Assembly (NCBI GenBank): GCA_937912175.1
Contig: CALDOU010000065.1
Location: 1-6,642 of the forward strand
Length of the DNA stretch: 6,642 bases
Reading direction: 5' to 3'
Source: an uncultured Clostridia bacterium
GTDB lineage: Bacteria; Bacillota; Clostridia; Oscillospirales; Acutalibacteraceae
The translations under genes and the position numbers were made by a program. The notes below the pieces were generated by a model that was not told the origin of the DNA, did not search any database, and saw only the letters and a program-made list of their open reading frames with translations. Position 1 is the first letter of the stretch. The number at the start of each line of letters is the position of its first letter. This document shows positions 1 to 6,152 of this stretch, in pieces.

Positions 1-565
1 TTAAATCTTCAGATAAAGGTTCCTTTAAGGTATAACACTTTTTATCGGAATCATAACCGGAAATCTCAATTTCTTGCTTTTTTTTGCCTATTTTATAAAT
101 ATATTTTTGCCCTATTATCCCACTTGTAAATTCTTCTAAGTTAAGTTTCATTTCTTCATTTCCGGCACTTATCGGCTCAATTAATTTTATAAAAGAAATG
201 TTGTTTTTTAATTTAAAACTCACATCATGATTTAAAATTTTTTTCTTACCGTTATATAAAGTCAATTCAAATCGAGTAAGTCTGGTAAGATTGGAATTAT
301 CAGCGGTATACGGCATATCAAAAGTCATTACTTTAGTTTCGTTTTCTTTTAATTTTACAGAAAAATTAATGTCGGTATACCCTTTACAACTTATGCTTAT
401 ATCGTAATCCATAGGATACAAATCTGAAAAAACATAGTATCCGTCTCTTTTTCTGGTATAAGGGTTTTGTTTACCGTTGCACAATATAGACGCCGTAACA
501 ATAGGGGCTTTATAATAAATATCTTTTAAAAGAAAAACCAACGATGCTTTATGAATAACTCGCAT
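1..565 (-). CDS. Partial protein with carboxypeptidase-regulatory-like N-terminus, next to DUF4255 gene
   Basis: The minus-strand frame is open from an ATG at 565-563 to the window edge, giving 188 codons with no stop, so the 3' end is missing. The N-terminus begins MRVIHKASLVFLLKD and continues through KRDGYYVFSDLYPMDYDISI and CKGY. The order 'variable segment, K-x-DGYYVFSDL, D-Y-x-I-x-I, K-GY' resembles carboxypeptidase-regulatory-like beta-sandwich domains (residues about 8-80). The remainder is rich in predicted beta strands and I do not recognise it. The start lies 29 nt after the stop of the DUF4255 gene, which suggests one operon. An in-frame TGA lies six codons upstream of the ATG, so only a TTG four codons upstream is an alternative start. 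The ribosome binding site is weak. By position it could be a structural or accessory part of a tail-like particle; this is inference. No catalytic motif is visible. Confidence 0.7.
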   Translation of the reverse strand, partial: MRVIHKASLVFLLKDIYYKAPIVTASILCNGKQNPYTRKRDGYYVFSDLYPMDYDISISCKGYTDINFSVKLKENETKVMTFDMPYTADNSNLTRLTRFELTLYNGKKKILNHDVSFKLKNNISFIKLIEPISAGNEEMKLNLEEFTSGIIGQKYIYKIGKKKQEIEISGYDSDKKCYTLKEPLSEDL

Positions 566-594
566 AAAACAACCCAACTTTCAAATATCATTTT

Positions 595-1425
595 TTATTC
601 ATCGGAAGATTCAAAAGTAATACCTTCATCATCGCCTGAATCTTCCGAATCTTCTTCACCAAAACTATCTTCATCGCCTGAATCTTCAGAATCTTCTTCA
701 CTAAGGCTATCTTCATCGCCCAAATCTTCTGAATCTTCTTCACCAAAGCTATCTTCGTCCTCATCTTCGTCTTCATCGGGACGCTGTGTATACTCGTCGT
801 CTATATCCTCATCTTTAATAAACGTTTCAAAATGAAGTTCTTCTTTATGTTCATACTGCTTACTGTCAAGATATACGGCTTCCACTCTCTTTTTAGGCTT
901 ATGAATGTTTTCTGAATCTATGGCAACAGGACCCACAACATAAAAAACAGATAATTTGTATGATTCCCCAAACATGGTCCAAACTTTAACTTTTTCTTCC
1001 ATATTAAGCGGCAACATACTTATAGGCACATTTTCAATCGGTTGCCCAACATCATTTGGCATATATCGTGCCGGAATAGTGGGATTATCTTTAAATACCT
1101 GTATGATTTTTCCGATTATTTTCGCTTCGTCGGAAGCTTTAGACTCCAACTCAGCTTTACTGCTAACGGAAATAACATAATAAAGCTCAATCATTGCCGG
1201 CGGGTCTTGAACACTGCCGTCAGGCAAATTTTTAGATTCCGCTGCCGTTCCGCTTGTATCTTCCTTAATATCATAAGGATGTATACCAACAACGTATCCG
1301 CCACGTTCTTTAGGCTCACATATTCCTATGCTTTCGGATTTATCTATGGTTTCCGGCACTAATTTATCTCTGAGTAATGCAAGTATTCCCTTTCCGATAT
1401 CCGAAATTATTGTATATTTTGCCAT
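595..1425 (-). CDS. DUF4255 (Pvc16-like) contractile injection system protein with acidic repeat tail
   Basis: The 276-aa product opens with MAKYTIISDIGKGILALLRD and has PPAMIELYYVISVSS (about 75-89), IIGKIIQVFKDNPTIP (about 103-118) and KVWTMFGESYKLSVFYVV (about 147-164). This is the layout of the DUF4255/Pvc16 N-terminal family. Family members are found in extracellular contractile injection systems, where Pvc16/Afp16 is associated with the tail tube end and length termination. The family domain ends near residue 190. Residues 204-276 are almost entirely Asp, Glu, Ser and Gly and include three 14-residue tandem repeats, an addition I do not know from typical members. An AGGAGG site 11 nt upstream supports the start. 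The gene lies 43 nt after the copper-amine-oxidase-like gene and 29 nt before the partial gene on the left, so it is probably within an operon. The family call is firm; the exact role in the particle is inferred from homologues. Confidence 0.85.
   Translation of the reverse strand: MAKYTIISDIGKGILALLRDKLVPETIDKSESIGICEPKERGGYVVGIHPYDIKEDTSGTAAESKNLPDGSVQDPPAMIELYYVISVSSKAELESKASDEAKIIGKIIQVFKDNPTIPARYMPNDVGQPIENVPISMLPLNMEEKVKVWTMFGESYKLSVFYVVGPVAIDSENIHKPKKRVEAVYLDSKQYEHKEELHFETFIKDEDIDDEYTQRPDEDEDEDEDSFGEEDSEDLGDEDSLSEEDSEDSGDEDSFGEEDSEDSGDDEGITFESSDE
629..754 (-). repeat. Three tandem 42-bp repeats encoding an acidic tail
   Basis: Three in-frame 42-bp copies start at 629, 671 and 713. I count about four differences between the first copy and each of the others. 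On the minus strand they encode 14-residue units of the form DEDSFGEEDSEDSG, DEDSLSEEDSEDSG and DEDSFGEEDSEDLG near the C-terminus of the DUF4255 protein. A further run of Asp-Glu codons lies just 5' of the repeats in the coding direction (about 755-778). Copy number could vary between strains. Confidence 0.95.
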
Positions 1426-1436
1426 CTTAATAGCTT

Positions 1437-1442
1437 CCTCCT
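1437..1442 (-). promoter_or_regulatory. Ribosome binding site of the DUF4255 gene
   Basis: The minus strand reads AGGAGG followed by 11 nt and then the ATG at 1425-1423. This is a full anti-Shine-Dalgarno match, though the spacing is slightly long. It fixes the DUF4255 start and fits the Bacillota assignment. Confidence 0.85.
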
Positions 1443-1468
1443 GTTGTAAAAAATCAATCTATATAAAA

Positions 1469-2665
1469 TTAATCTTTGTTTAATTGGTTAGGAACCGAAG
1501 GGTTGCTTAACTGCACGAGGTTTTTATATAAAATTGCAGTTTCCTGCTCAGGCAAATACTTATACGAAATGTCATAAGCCTGCGCAAAAAATTCCACAGA
1601 CATATAAATAGTATTATTAAAATTAAGAATCGGAACAGGCATACTTTTCGATTCATCGTTTAAATATGCAACATTTTTACCACCGGTAATTTCCAACGTT
1701 TTATTTGCCGATTGAATAACCATAGTGGCGTTATTATACATATACTCTATATCAGCATCTATATATTGATACAAATCATCAATAGCCAAAAGAATATGTC
1801 CGTCATACATTATAGGCGCATGCTTCATATTAAAATATCCATCCAAAAACACCACTTGTTCAGGTAAAACCGTAGAAGCTTTATGCCCCACTTTTAAAAA
1901 TTCATCCGAACCATTTACCAATGCATTATATTCTTCTGTGCCAAAATTTTGTTTTTGATAAGATTGTAAAATAGTTACCGCCACTGCAAGAGCTTCTTGA
2001 GCGGTTTGAAGCCTTTCATTCTTAGCCATGCCCTCATCTATAATTTTGCTTAAAATTAAAACATCCAGCAAACTACGTTGTTGTACAGATAAAGAACCTA
2101 CGTTTGATAAATCCACCAAACCTTCAATTTCAACCCACAATTCCTGTAAATTTTTAAGATCATCATCACTTAAAGATTGTAAAACCAATAATGCTTCATC
2201 CGAAACAGCCCCCCTTAAATCTTCCACAACAGTACTCACGGAAATTATTTTGGAGACTTGTTCATCCACATCCGCAATATTTGAGTTTTTCTTTTTTGAA
2301 GCCGCTATTAAACTTTTTACACTATCCAATTCCTTTTGAAGTTCATAGGCTTTTTTCATATTTTCCGCATATTCTTGAAGAGCATCATTGCCGGAAAGTT
2401 TTGCTCTTTGAATAATCTCGTCTAATTTTTCCAATATATTATCTATATTTCCGGAGATCTTTAAATCTTCTATGATTTTATCAATTTCTTCGGTTGTAAG
2501 TTTTTGATCTGCCGAAGAAGAAGAATTTGCAGAGGAATCTTCCGAAGAATTATCATTCAAAGCCCGAGTAATTGTATAAACACTAAAAGCAACCGTTATA
2601 AAAATAAGAAATGAAAATAAAATATTTCTACCGGTCTTTTTTAAAAAAACTTTGGCTTTTATCAT
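1469..2665 (-). CDS. Membrane-anchored helical protein with C-terminal copper-amine-oxidase-N-like domain
   Basis: I place the start at the ATG at 2665 (398 aa), because AAGGGGG lies 11 nt upstream. The open frame extends to a GTG at 2746, but that adds 27 poorly structured residues and has no good binding site. Residues 1-13 are basic, then residues 14-31 form one hydrophobic helix (NILFSFLIFITVAFSVYT). A Ser/Asp/Asn-rich linker (about 37-53) and a long, mostly helical region (about 56-260) follow. Residues about 271-382 match the copper-amine-oxidase N-terminal-like fold: a first lobe with a 'YDGHILLAIDDLYQYI' stretch and a second with 'NNTIYMSVEFFAQAYDISY'. In Bacillota this domain usually occurs in cell-surface proteins and has no oxidase activity. 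The basic N-flank predicts that the C-terminal part lies outside the membrane. The gene follows a terminator and precedes the DUF4255 gene by 43 nt. A surface anchor or assembly factor for the particle is possible but unproven. Confidence 0.8.
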   Translation of the reverse strand: MIKAKVFLKKTGRNILFSFLIFITVAFSVYTITRALNDNSSEDSSANSSSSADQKLTTEEIDKIIEDLKISGNIDNILEKLDEIIQRAKLSGNDALQEYAENMKKAYELQKELDSVKSLIAASKKKNSNIADVDEQVSKIISVSTVVEDLRGAVSDEALLVLQSLSDDDLKNLQELWVEIEGLVDLSNVGSLSVQQRSLLDVLILSKIIDEGMAKNERLQTAQEALAVAVTILQSYQKQNFGTEEYNALVNGSDEFLKVGHKASTVLPEQVVFLDGYFNMKHAPIMYDGHILLAIDDLYQYIDADIEYMYNNATMVIQSANKTLEITGGKNVAYLNDESKSMPVPILNFNNTIYMSVEFFAQAYDISYKYLPEQETAILYKNLVQLSNPSVPNQLNKD

Positions 2666-2676
2666 AAATATTAAAT

Positions 2677-2683
2677 CCCCCTT
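2677..2683 (-). promoter_or_regulatory. Ribosome binding site that decides the start of the copper-amine-oxidase-like gene
   Basis: The minus strand reads AAGGGGG, then 11 nt, then the ATG at 2665-2663. The upstream GTG at 2746 is preceded only by AT-rich sequence without a purine-rich motif. This favours the shorter 398-aa product, whose N-terminus is a normal membrane anchor. Confidence 0.65.
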
Positions 2684-2785
2684 AGAAAAATTATAAAGAT
2701 TATTATTAAATAATATTTTCTCACAACTCTTGTTTTTTTTCAACACAAATTTTAGATTATATAACTAAAACAAAAACATATATAA

Positions 2786-2818
2786 AAAACACTCTATAAA
2801 TAATTTATAAAGTGTTTT
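2786..2818 (-). terminator. Intrinsic terminator after the USP protease gene
   Basis: A 15-bp inverted repeat has arms at 2786-2800 and 2804-2818 with a 3-nt loop at 2801-2803. The arms match except for one position, which becomes a G:U pair in the minus-strand RNA. In the minus direction the stem is followed by a T-rich stretch (GTGTTTTTTATATAT). It begins about 11 nt after the TGA of the protease gene. The stem is AT-rich but long. It separates the Nif11/MORN/USP group from the DUF4255 group. A weaker T-rich flank on the other side may let it act in both directions. Confidence 0.8.
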
Positions 2819-2829
2819 ATTAAATACTA

Positions 2830-4011
2830 TCAATGCGCCTCACTGTAAGTAAACATTGTACCTCCTATAGACGCTTCTTTCAAAACCTCGGCTTCTTTAA
2901 CAACGGTTACCCTATCATCATTATAAAGTTTCCATTGCCCATCGGAATCCAGTTTATAAGAAATATAATGTCCCCGGTCTATATCGGCGCCCCTATGGCA
3001 AATAACTCCGGTTAAATTATAAGTCTTACCATCTCTTTCAACAGAAGACCCTATTTCAACTTTTGAAGTGTTTTTAAATGGTTGACCCGTAGCTCGATCA
3101 AAACCCGTACGGTTTAAATATGCCGTAAATTGACCGCCTATAGGTTTTAATCTACCCTTACCAAAACAACCCAACAAATATTGCATTCCGTGTTTAGAAT
3201 TCGCACCCTCTTCACAAGGTAAAGGATCTGAAACCATAGATGATAATCCGTATTTGTTAAAAATTCCATTTAAGGTAGAAGTAAAAAGTTCTCCGACATC
3301 CTGTTGTTCATCGTCATATCCCAACTTTCTGACAAGTGTATCCATTTTTTTACGAGATAACGCTTTTCCGCTATCCATATGAGTAAATATTTCTCTTAAA
3401 GCCGTTACTTTTTCATCTTTTGAATCATCAGACATAACTTTTTCACGAAATGCCTTAATACTATAAAGTTGCTGTAATGTGGAATTCAGGTAACAAGAAT
3501 TTCCAACGTTGATTAATCCACCTTTTTCTTTTTTATTTAAAAAATATATTCCGGTGCCAACCACTGCCGCTGCCCCGGCACCTATCAGAACATATTTTAA
3601 AATTTTTTTCATTTTATTTTTTTTATTTATATTATTTTCGGATTTTTCTTGTTTTTGAATAATCGAAGAATTGCCGTAATCTGCGGCATAAGTTTTGTTA
3701 GGCGAAATGCCGCCTACCGATGCCAAAGTTAATAAACCCAGTGCGCCGGAAGCAATTTTTCTACCCAAATTTATACCCCCGGCAACACTATCTAATTTTT
3801 CATCATCCAGTTCTTCGTTAACCCCAAGCTCTCCTATTAAATTTAAAATTTCCGATAACTCTTCCTTGGTATACCCGCTTTTAATACTTAAACTAAATTT
3901 ATACAGTTCATCAATATTTTTATATTGGGAAAACTTTTGAGCCAAATCTTTATCTGATGATAAAATTTCAATTAATTGCAACAAATTTAAATTAACGTTT
4001 TCCGAGTTCAT
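2830..4011 (-). CDS. Nif11/double-glycine leader fused to a ubiquitin-specific protease (USP, C19) domain
   Basis: The 393-aa product has four parts. Residues 1-79 form a Nif11-like leader ending in LDSVAGG. Residues about 80-133 contain a hydrophobic stretch (IASGALGLLTLASVGG) with a TYAAD signal-cleavage-like end, then a charged linker. Residues about 134-157 form a second hydrophobic helix after MKK. Residues about 164-390 are a USP catalytic domain. Its Cys box is GLINVGNSCYLNSTLQQL, with nucleophile C173 and oxyanion-hole N168. The QD box is QQDVGELF (236-243). The His box is RGHYISY, with H348, followed by W360 and LYNDDRV, with N364/D365 in the third catalytic position. All key residues are intact, so activity is expected. 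At about 230 aa the domain is compact, and it lacks the CxxC pairs of the USP zinc finger. USP enzymes cleave ubiquitin or ubiquitin-like proteins from targets, so the likely substrate is in a eukaryotic host. An AGGAGG 5 nt upstream supports the start, 26 nt after the MORN gene. The domain call is firm; secretion and substrate are inferred. Confidence 0.9.
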   Translation of the reverse strand: MNSENVNLNLLQLIEILSSDKDLAQKFSQYKNIDELYKFSLSIKSGYTKEELSEILNLIGELGVNEELDDEKLDSVAGGINLGRKIASGALGLLTLASVGGISPNKTYAADYGNSSIIQKQEKSENNINKKNKMKKILKYVLIGAGAAAVVGTGIYFLNKKEKGGLINVGNSCYLNSTLQQLYSIKAFREKVMSDDSKDEKVTALREIFTHMDSGKALSRKKMDTLVRKLGYDDEQQDVGELFTSTLNGIFNKYGLSSMVSDPLPCEEGANSKHGMQYLLGCFGKGRLKPIGGQFTAYLNRTGFDRATGQPFKNTSKVEIGSSVERDGKTYNLTGVICHRGADIDRGHYISYKLDSDGQWKLYNDDRVTVVKEAEVLKEASIGGTMFTYSEAH

Positions 4012-4016
4012 AAAAA

Positions 4017-4022
4017 CCTCCT
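4017..4022 (-). promoter_or_regulatory. Strong ribosome binding site of the USP protease gene
   Basis: The minus strand reads AGGAGG, five T residues, then the ATG at 4011-4009. This is the best translation signal in the window. It confirms that the Nif11-like leader is part of the protease product and not an annotation artefact. Confidence 0.85.
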
Positions 4023-4037
4023 TTTTTATTTACAAGG

Positions 4038-5546
4038 TTAAATAGAACAAATTTCAATACATTTTAACTCTGTGCGCCCGTCATTGAAATAAAACCTTAT
4101 AAAATAGTTATCCATTATATACTTATCACTCGGTACACTTGATATTTTATTAATGTTAACGGCTAAATGTTGAAATACGGTTTTATAATAATTGGGACAA
4201 TTATAATTAATCGAAGAAAACGGTTCGCCCATGACTTCGCGTCTTTCAACAGCCGTGCTTTGGGCTCCCAGACCCATAAACTTTTCTTTTACTCCCAAAA
4301 TTATTTTCTCACACACGTAAGAACCTTTTTCCGTATCAACTTTAAAAACTACCGAAGCGTCCATGTTAATATAACTTATTATTAATTTTCCATCAACTTC
4401 GGCACGATAACTTTCTTTACCGAATTCATTTGTTACATCGTCCGGACTTTTACCTAAATAGGCAATAAAGTCAATGCTGTCACCTCTGAACTTACCGTCA
4501 AACAACTGTGAACCCAATTTATCGTAAGATTTTCCGGCTCCCTGTTTTTTACCTTTTGAAAAACTTCCTTCATAAACAATCAATGATGTGTTTATATCAT
4601 AAAGTTTACCTTCGCCGTCATATAAACCATCTTTAAATTCCCCGTTATACTGCAAAACTCCGGTATCTATATCATATAAATTACCGGTTCCGTTATATAA
4701 GCCATTGGAAAATTCACCTGAATATATTAAAATTCCCCCCGAATAAAGTTTGCCTTCTCCCCCGTAAGCATTGTCGGCAAAAACTCCTTCATAAAGAATC
4801 GTTGTACCGTCGGTATCATATTCTACGCCTTTTCCGTTTCGTGCGTCACTTGTATACTCACCGTAATATTTTCTAAGCCCTGTCGCGGGATCATATTCTA
4901 TTCCGGTTCCGGAACGTTGACCAACCGAAAAACTGCCCACATATATAGCTTTGCCTATATCATTATAAAGTTTTCCTTCGCCTTCATAATTATTATTTGA
5001 AAAAGCTCCACTGTATATTAAAACTCCGTCGGAATTATAAAGTTCACCTTGCCCACTGTATTTTCCTTCTTCAAAGCCACCTTTATAAACCAATCTTCCT
5101 TTTGCGTCATATTGAATTCCTTCTCCGTTAGGGTGCCCGTTGTTCATTCCGCCCTCATAAATAAGTGTTCCGCTGGTATCATATATTCTGGCTTTACCTG
5201 AAAAGCGAGCATATTTAGAGCTGTCTATACGTAAATTTGCTGTCCAAATTTTTCCGTCAGCCCAAGGATATGCATAAAACACAAATAAATATCCCAGTAC
5301 TCCGGATACAAGTAAAAACATAATAGCAAAACGTTTGGATACATATACACCAAACATTCTCCAATAATCTTTTTTACTTCGGGGTTTTCTCATTAATGTT
5401 TGTGTAAATTTCTGAATTTTTTGTTGAACGAATTGACTAATGGTAGCCGCATAGTTTCGCAATTGCAATACAAACGAAGTTAAAGCGGCTATTTGCGATT
5501 GAATAACAGTTGTCACTCTTGAAAATACATCATTTAAAACCGACAT
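4038..5546 (-). CDS. Single-pass membrane protein with about nine MORN repeats
   Basis: The 502-aa product has an amphipathic helical N-terminus (1-52), a basic patch (RKPRSKK, 53-59), and one transmembrane helix (about 73-92, FAIMFLLVSGVLGYLFVFYA). About nine MORN-type repeats of 22-25 residues follow (about 129-350), plus a partial tenth. Typical units are YKGGFEEGKYSGQGELY and YNGEFKDGLYDGEGKLY. Residues about 355-502 form a domain I do not recognise. MORN repeats form elongated beta sheets used for binding or scaffolding at membranes. The basic flank before the helix predicts that the MORN part faces outward. The ATG is preceded by AAAGGGTG, a moderate binding site. The gene lies 74 nt after a Nif11-leader gene and 26 nt before the USP gene, so it is probably cotranscribed with the latter. 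A surface scaffold or docking role is inference. Unlike its neighbours, it has no Nif11/GG leader. Confidence 0.85.
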   Translation of the reverse strand: MSVLNDVFSRVTTVIQSQIAALTSFVLQLRNYAATISQFVQQKIQKFTQTLMRKPRSKKDYWRMFGVYVSKRFAIMFLLVSGVLGYLFVFYAYPWADGKIWTANLRIDSSKYARFSGKARIYDTSGTLIYEGGMNNGHPNGEGIQYDAKGRLVYKGGFEEGKYSGQGELYNSDGVLIYSGAFSNNNYEGEGKLYNDIGKAIYVGSFSVGQRSGTGIEYDPATGLRKYYGEYTSDARNGKGVEYDTDGTTILYEGVFADNAYGGEGKLYSGGILIYSGEFSNGLYNGTGNLYDIDTGVLQYNGEFKDGLYDGEGKLYDINTSLIVYEGSFSKGKKQGAGKSYDKLGSQLFDGKFRGDSIDFIAYLGKSPDDVTNEFGKESYRAEVDGKLIISYINMDASVVFKVDTEKGSYVCEKIILGVKEKFMGLGAQSTAVERREVMGEPFSSINYNCPNYYKTVFQHLAVNINKISSVPSDKYIMDNYFIRFYFNDGRTELKCIEICSI

Positions 5547-5620
5547 AATTTGTACACCCTTTTTCTTTTAAAAAAATCAGACCAATTTACATAAATATTA
5601 ATATTTGTTTTTTATTCACC

Positions 5621-6118
5621 CTAATTAAACCACAGTTTTTTGATATCTTTTTTATAATAATTAATAATGCTTAATATTGCTCCTAATGTTAACGCCGTTG
5701 AAGTGCCTTTTATCATGGAATTTGTCATTTCTTTATCAATTTTCTTCTTGTAATCTATTCCTTGTTGTTTCAATAATAATTCGGCTTGTTTAACAGCTTT
5801 TTTTTCTTTTTCAGTCTTTTCATTCAATTTTCTGACTTCCACATTACATGTACCACAAACCAAACCAAACACAGCTATAAGAGTTGCAATTGTAGACGCT
5901 GCTACACCGCCGGAAACGGTCTGCAAAAAAGAATCACCTAATTTTTCTGAATGGTTTATTACACCATTAAAAAGATCCGAAATTTCTTTCAAATCATTTT
6001 CCGAAACATCAATTCCTTTTTCTTTAAAAATCTTAATAACTTCACTTGTATCTTCTTGTTCTACAATCTTAGATACAAATTCTACATCGGTCAACAAATC
6101 TTTGATTTTTTGATTCAT
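5621..6118 (-). CDS. Nif11-leader, double-glycine protein with two hydrophobic segments
   Basis: Residues 1-71 of the 165-aa product are a Nif11-like leader: LLTDVEFVSKIVE, then FKEKGIDVSENDLKEISDLF, ending in the double-glycine motif LQTVSGG. Such leaders are known from natural-product precursors and are cut after GG by C39-peptidase ABC transporters. The 94-residue part after GG starts with a hydrophobic stretch (about 72-92, with C88 and C91). A charged, probably coiled-coil region (about 95-132) and a second hydrophobic segment (about 137-154) follow, with a basic end KKDIKKLWFN. This is too long and too poor in Cys, Ser and Thr patterning for a typical modified peptide core, and no modification enzyme is in the window. 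It may be a membrane-active protein or a particle cargo. It follows the 160-aa paralogue by 34 nt. The domain call is good; the function is unknown. Confidence 0.8.
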   Translation of the reverse strand: MNQKIKDLLTDVEFVSKIVEQEDTSEVIKIFKEKGIDVSENDLKEISDLFNGVINHSEKLGDSFLQTVSGGVAASTIATLIAVFGLVCGTCNVEVRKLNEKTEKEKKAVKQAELLLKQQGIDYKKKIDKEMTNSMIKGTSTALTLGAILSIINYYKKDIKKLWFN

Positions 6119-6125
6119 AAAAATC

Positions 6126-6148
6126 GAGATGTATTTATCTCTGCCTCC
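6126..6148 (-). promoter_or_regulatory. Distant Shine-Dalgarno plus small hairpin before the 165-aa gene
   Basis: GGAGG (minus strand of 6144-6148) lies 25 nt upstream of the ATG at 6118, which is too far for normal use. Between them GAGAT and ATCTC (6137-6141 and 6126-6130) can form a 5-bp stem with a 6-nt loop, which would bring the site to about 9 nt from the ATG. No ATG, GTG or TTG lies in frame between them. The stem is short, so this is tentative. Confidence 0.35.
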
Positions 6149-6152
6149 GTTT

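Noticed and set aside
629..754. Short CRISPR-like array
   Set aside because: The copies are directly adjacent, with no spacers, stay in frame, and encode a coherent acidic tail.
588..776. Minus-strand Lys/Ile/Met-rich 62-aa frame
   Set aside because: It is another frame over the same 42-bp repeats inside the DUF4255 gene; its periodic composition comes from the repeat.
551..835. Plus-strand serine-rich open frame
   Set aside because: It is the antisense shadow of the acidic repeat tail: GAT/GAA codons read backwards give Ser-rich codons. It has no ribosome binding site.
956..1362. Two plus-strand frames opposite the DUF4255 gene
   Set aside because: Both lie wholly inside a strongly supported minus-strand gene, show no family motif and have no binding site.
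2028..2415. Plus-strand frames opposite the helical region of the copper-amine-oxidase-like gene
   Set aside because: They are antisense to a supported gene and their composition reflects reversed helical codons.
5547..5620. Terminator or promoter between the 165-aa gene and the MORN gene
   Set aside because: I see only an AT-rich stretch with a very short AATATTAATATT palindrome; there is no stable hairpin with a T-tract and no good -35/-10 pair, so the operon break is undecided.
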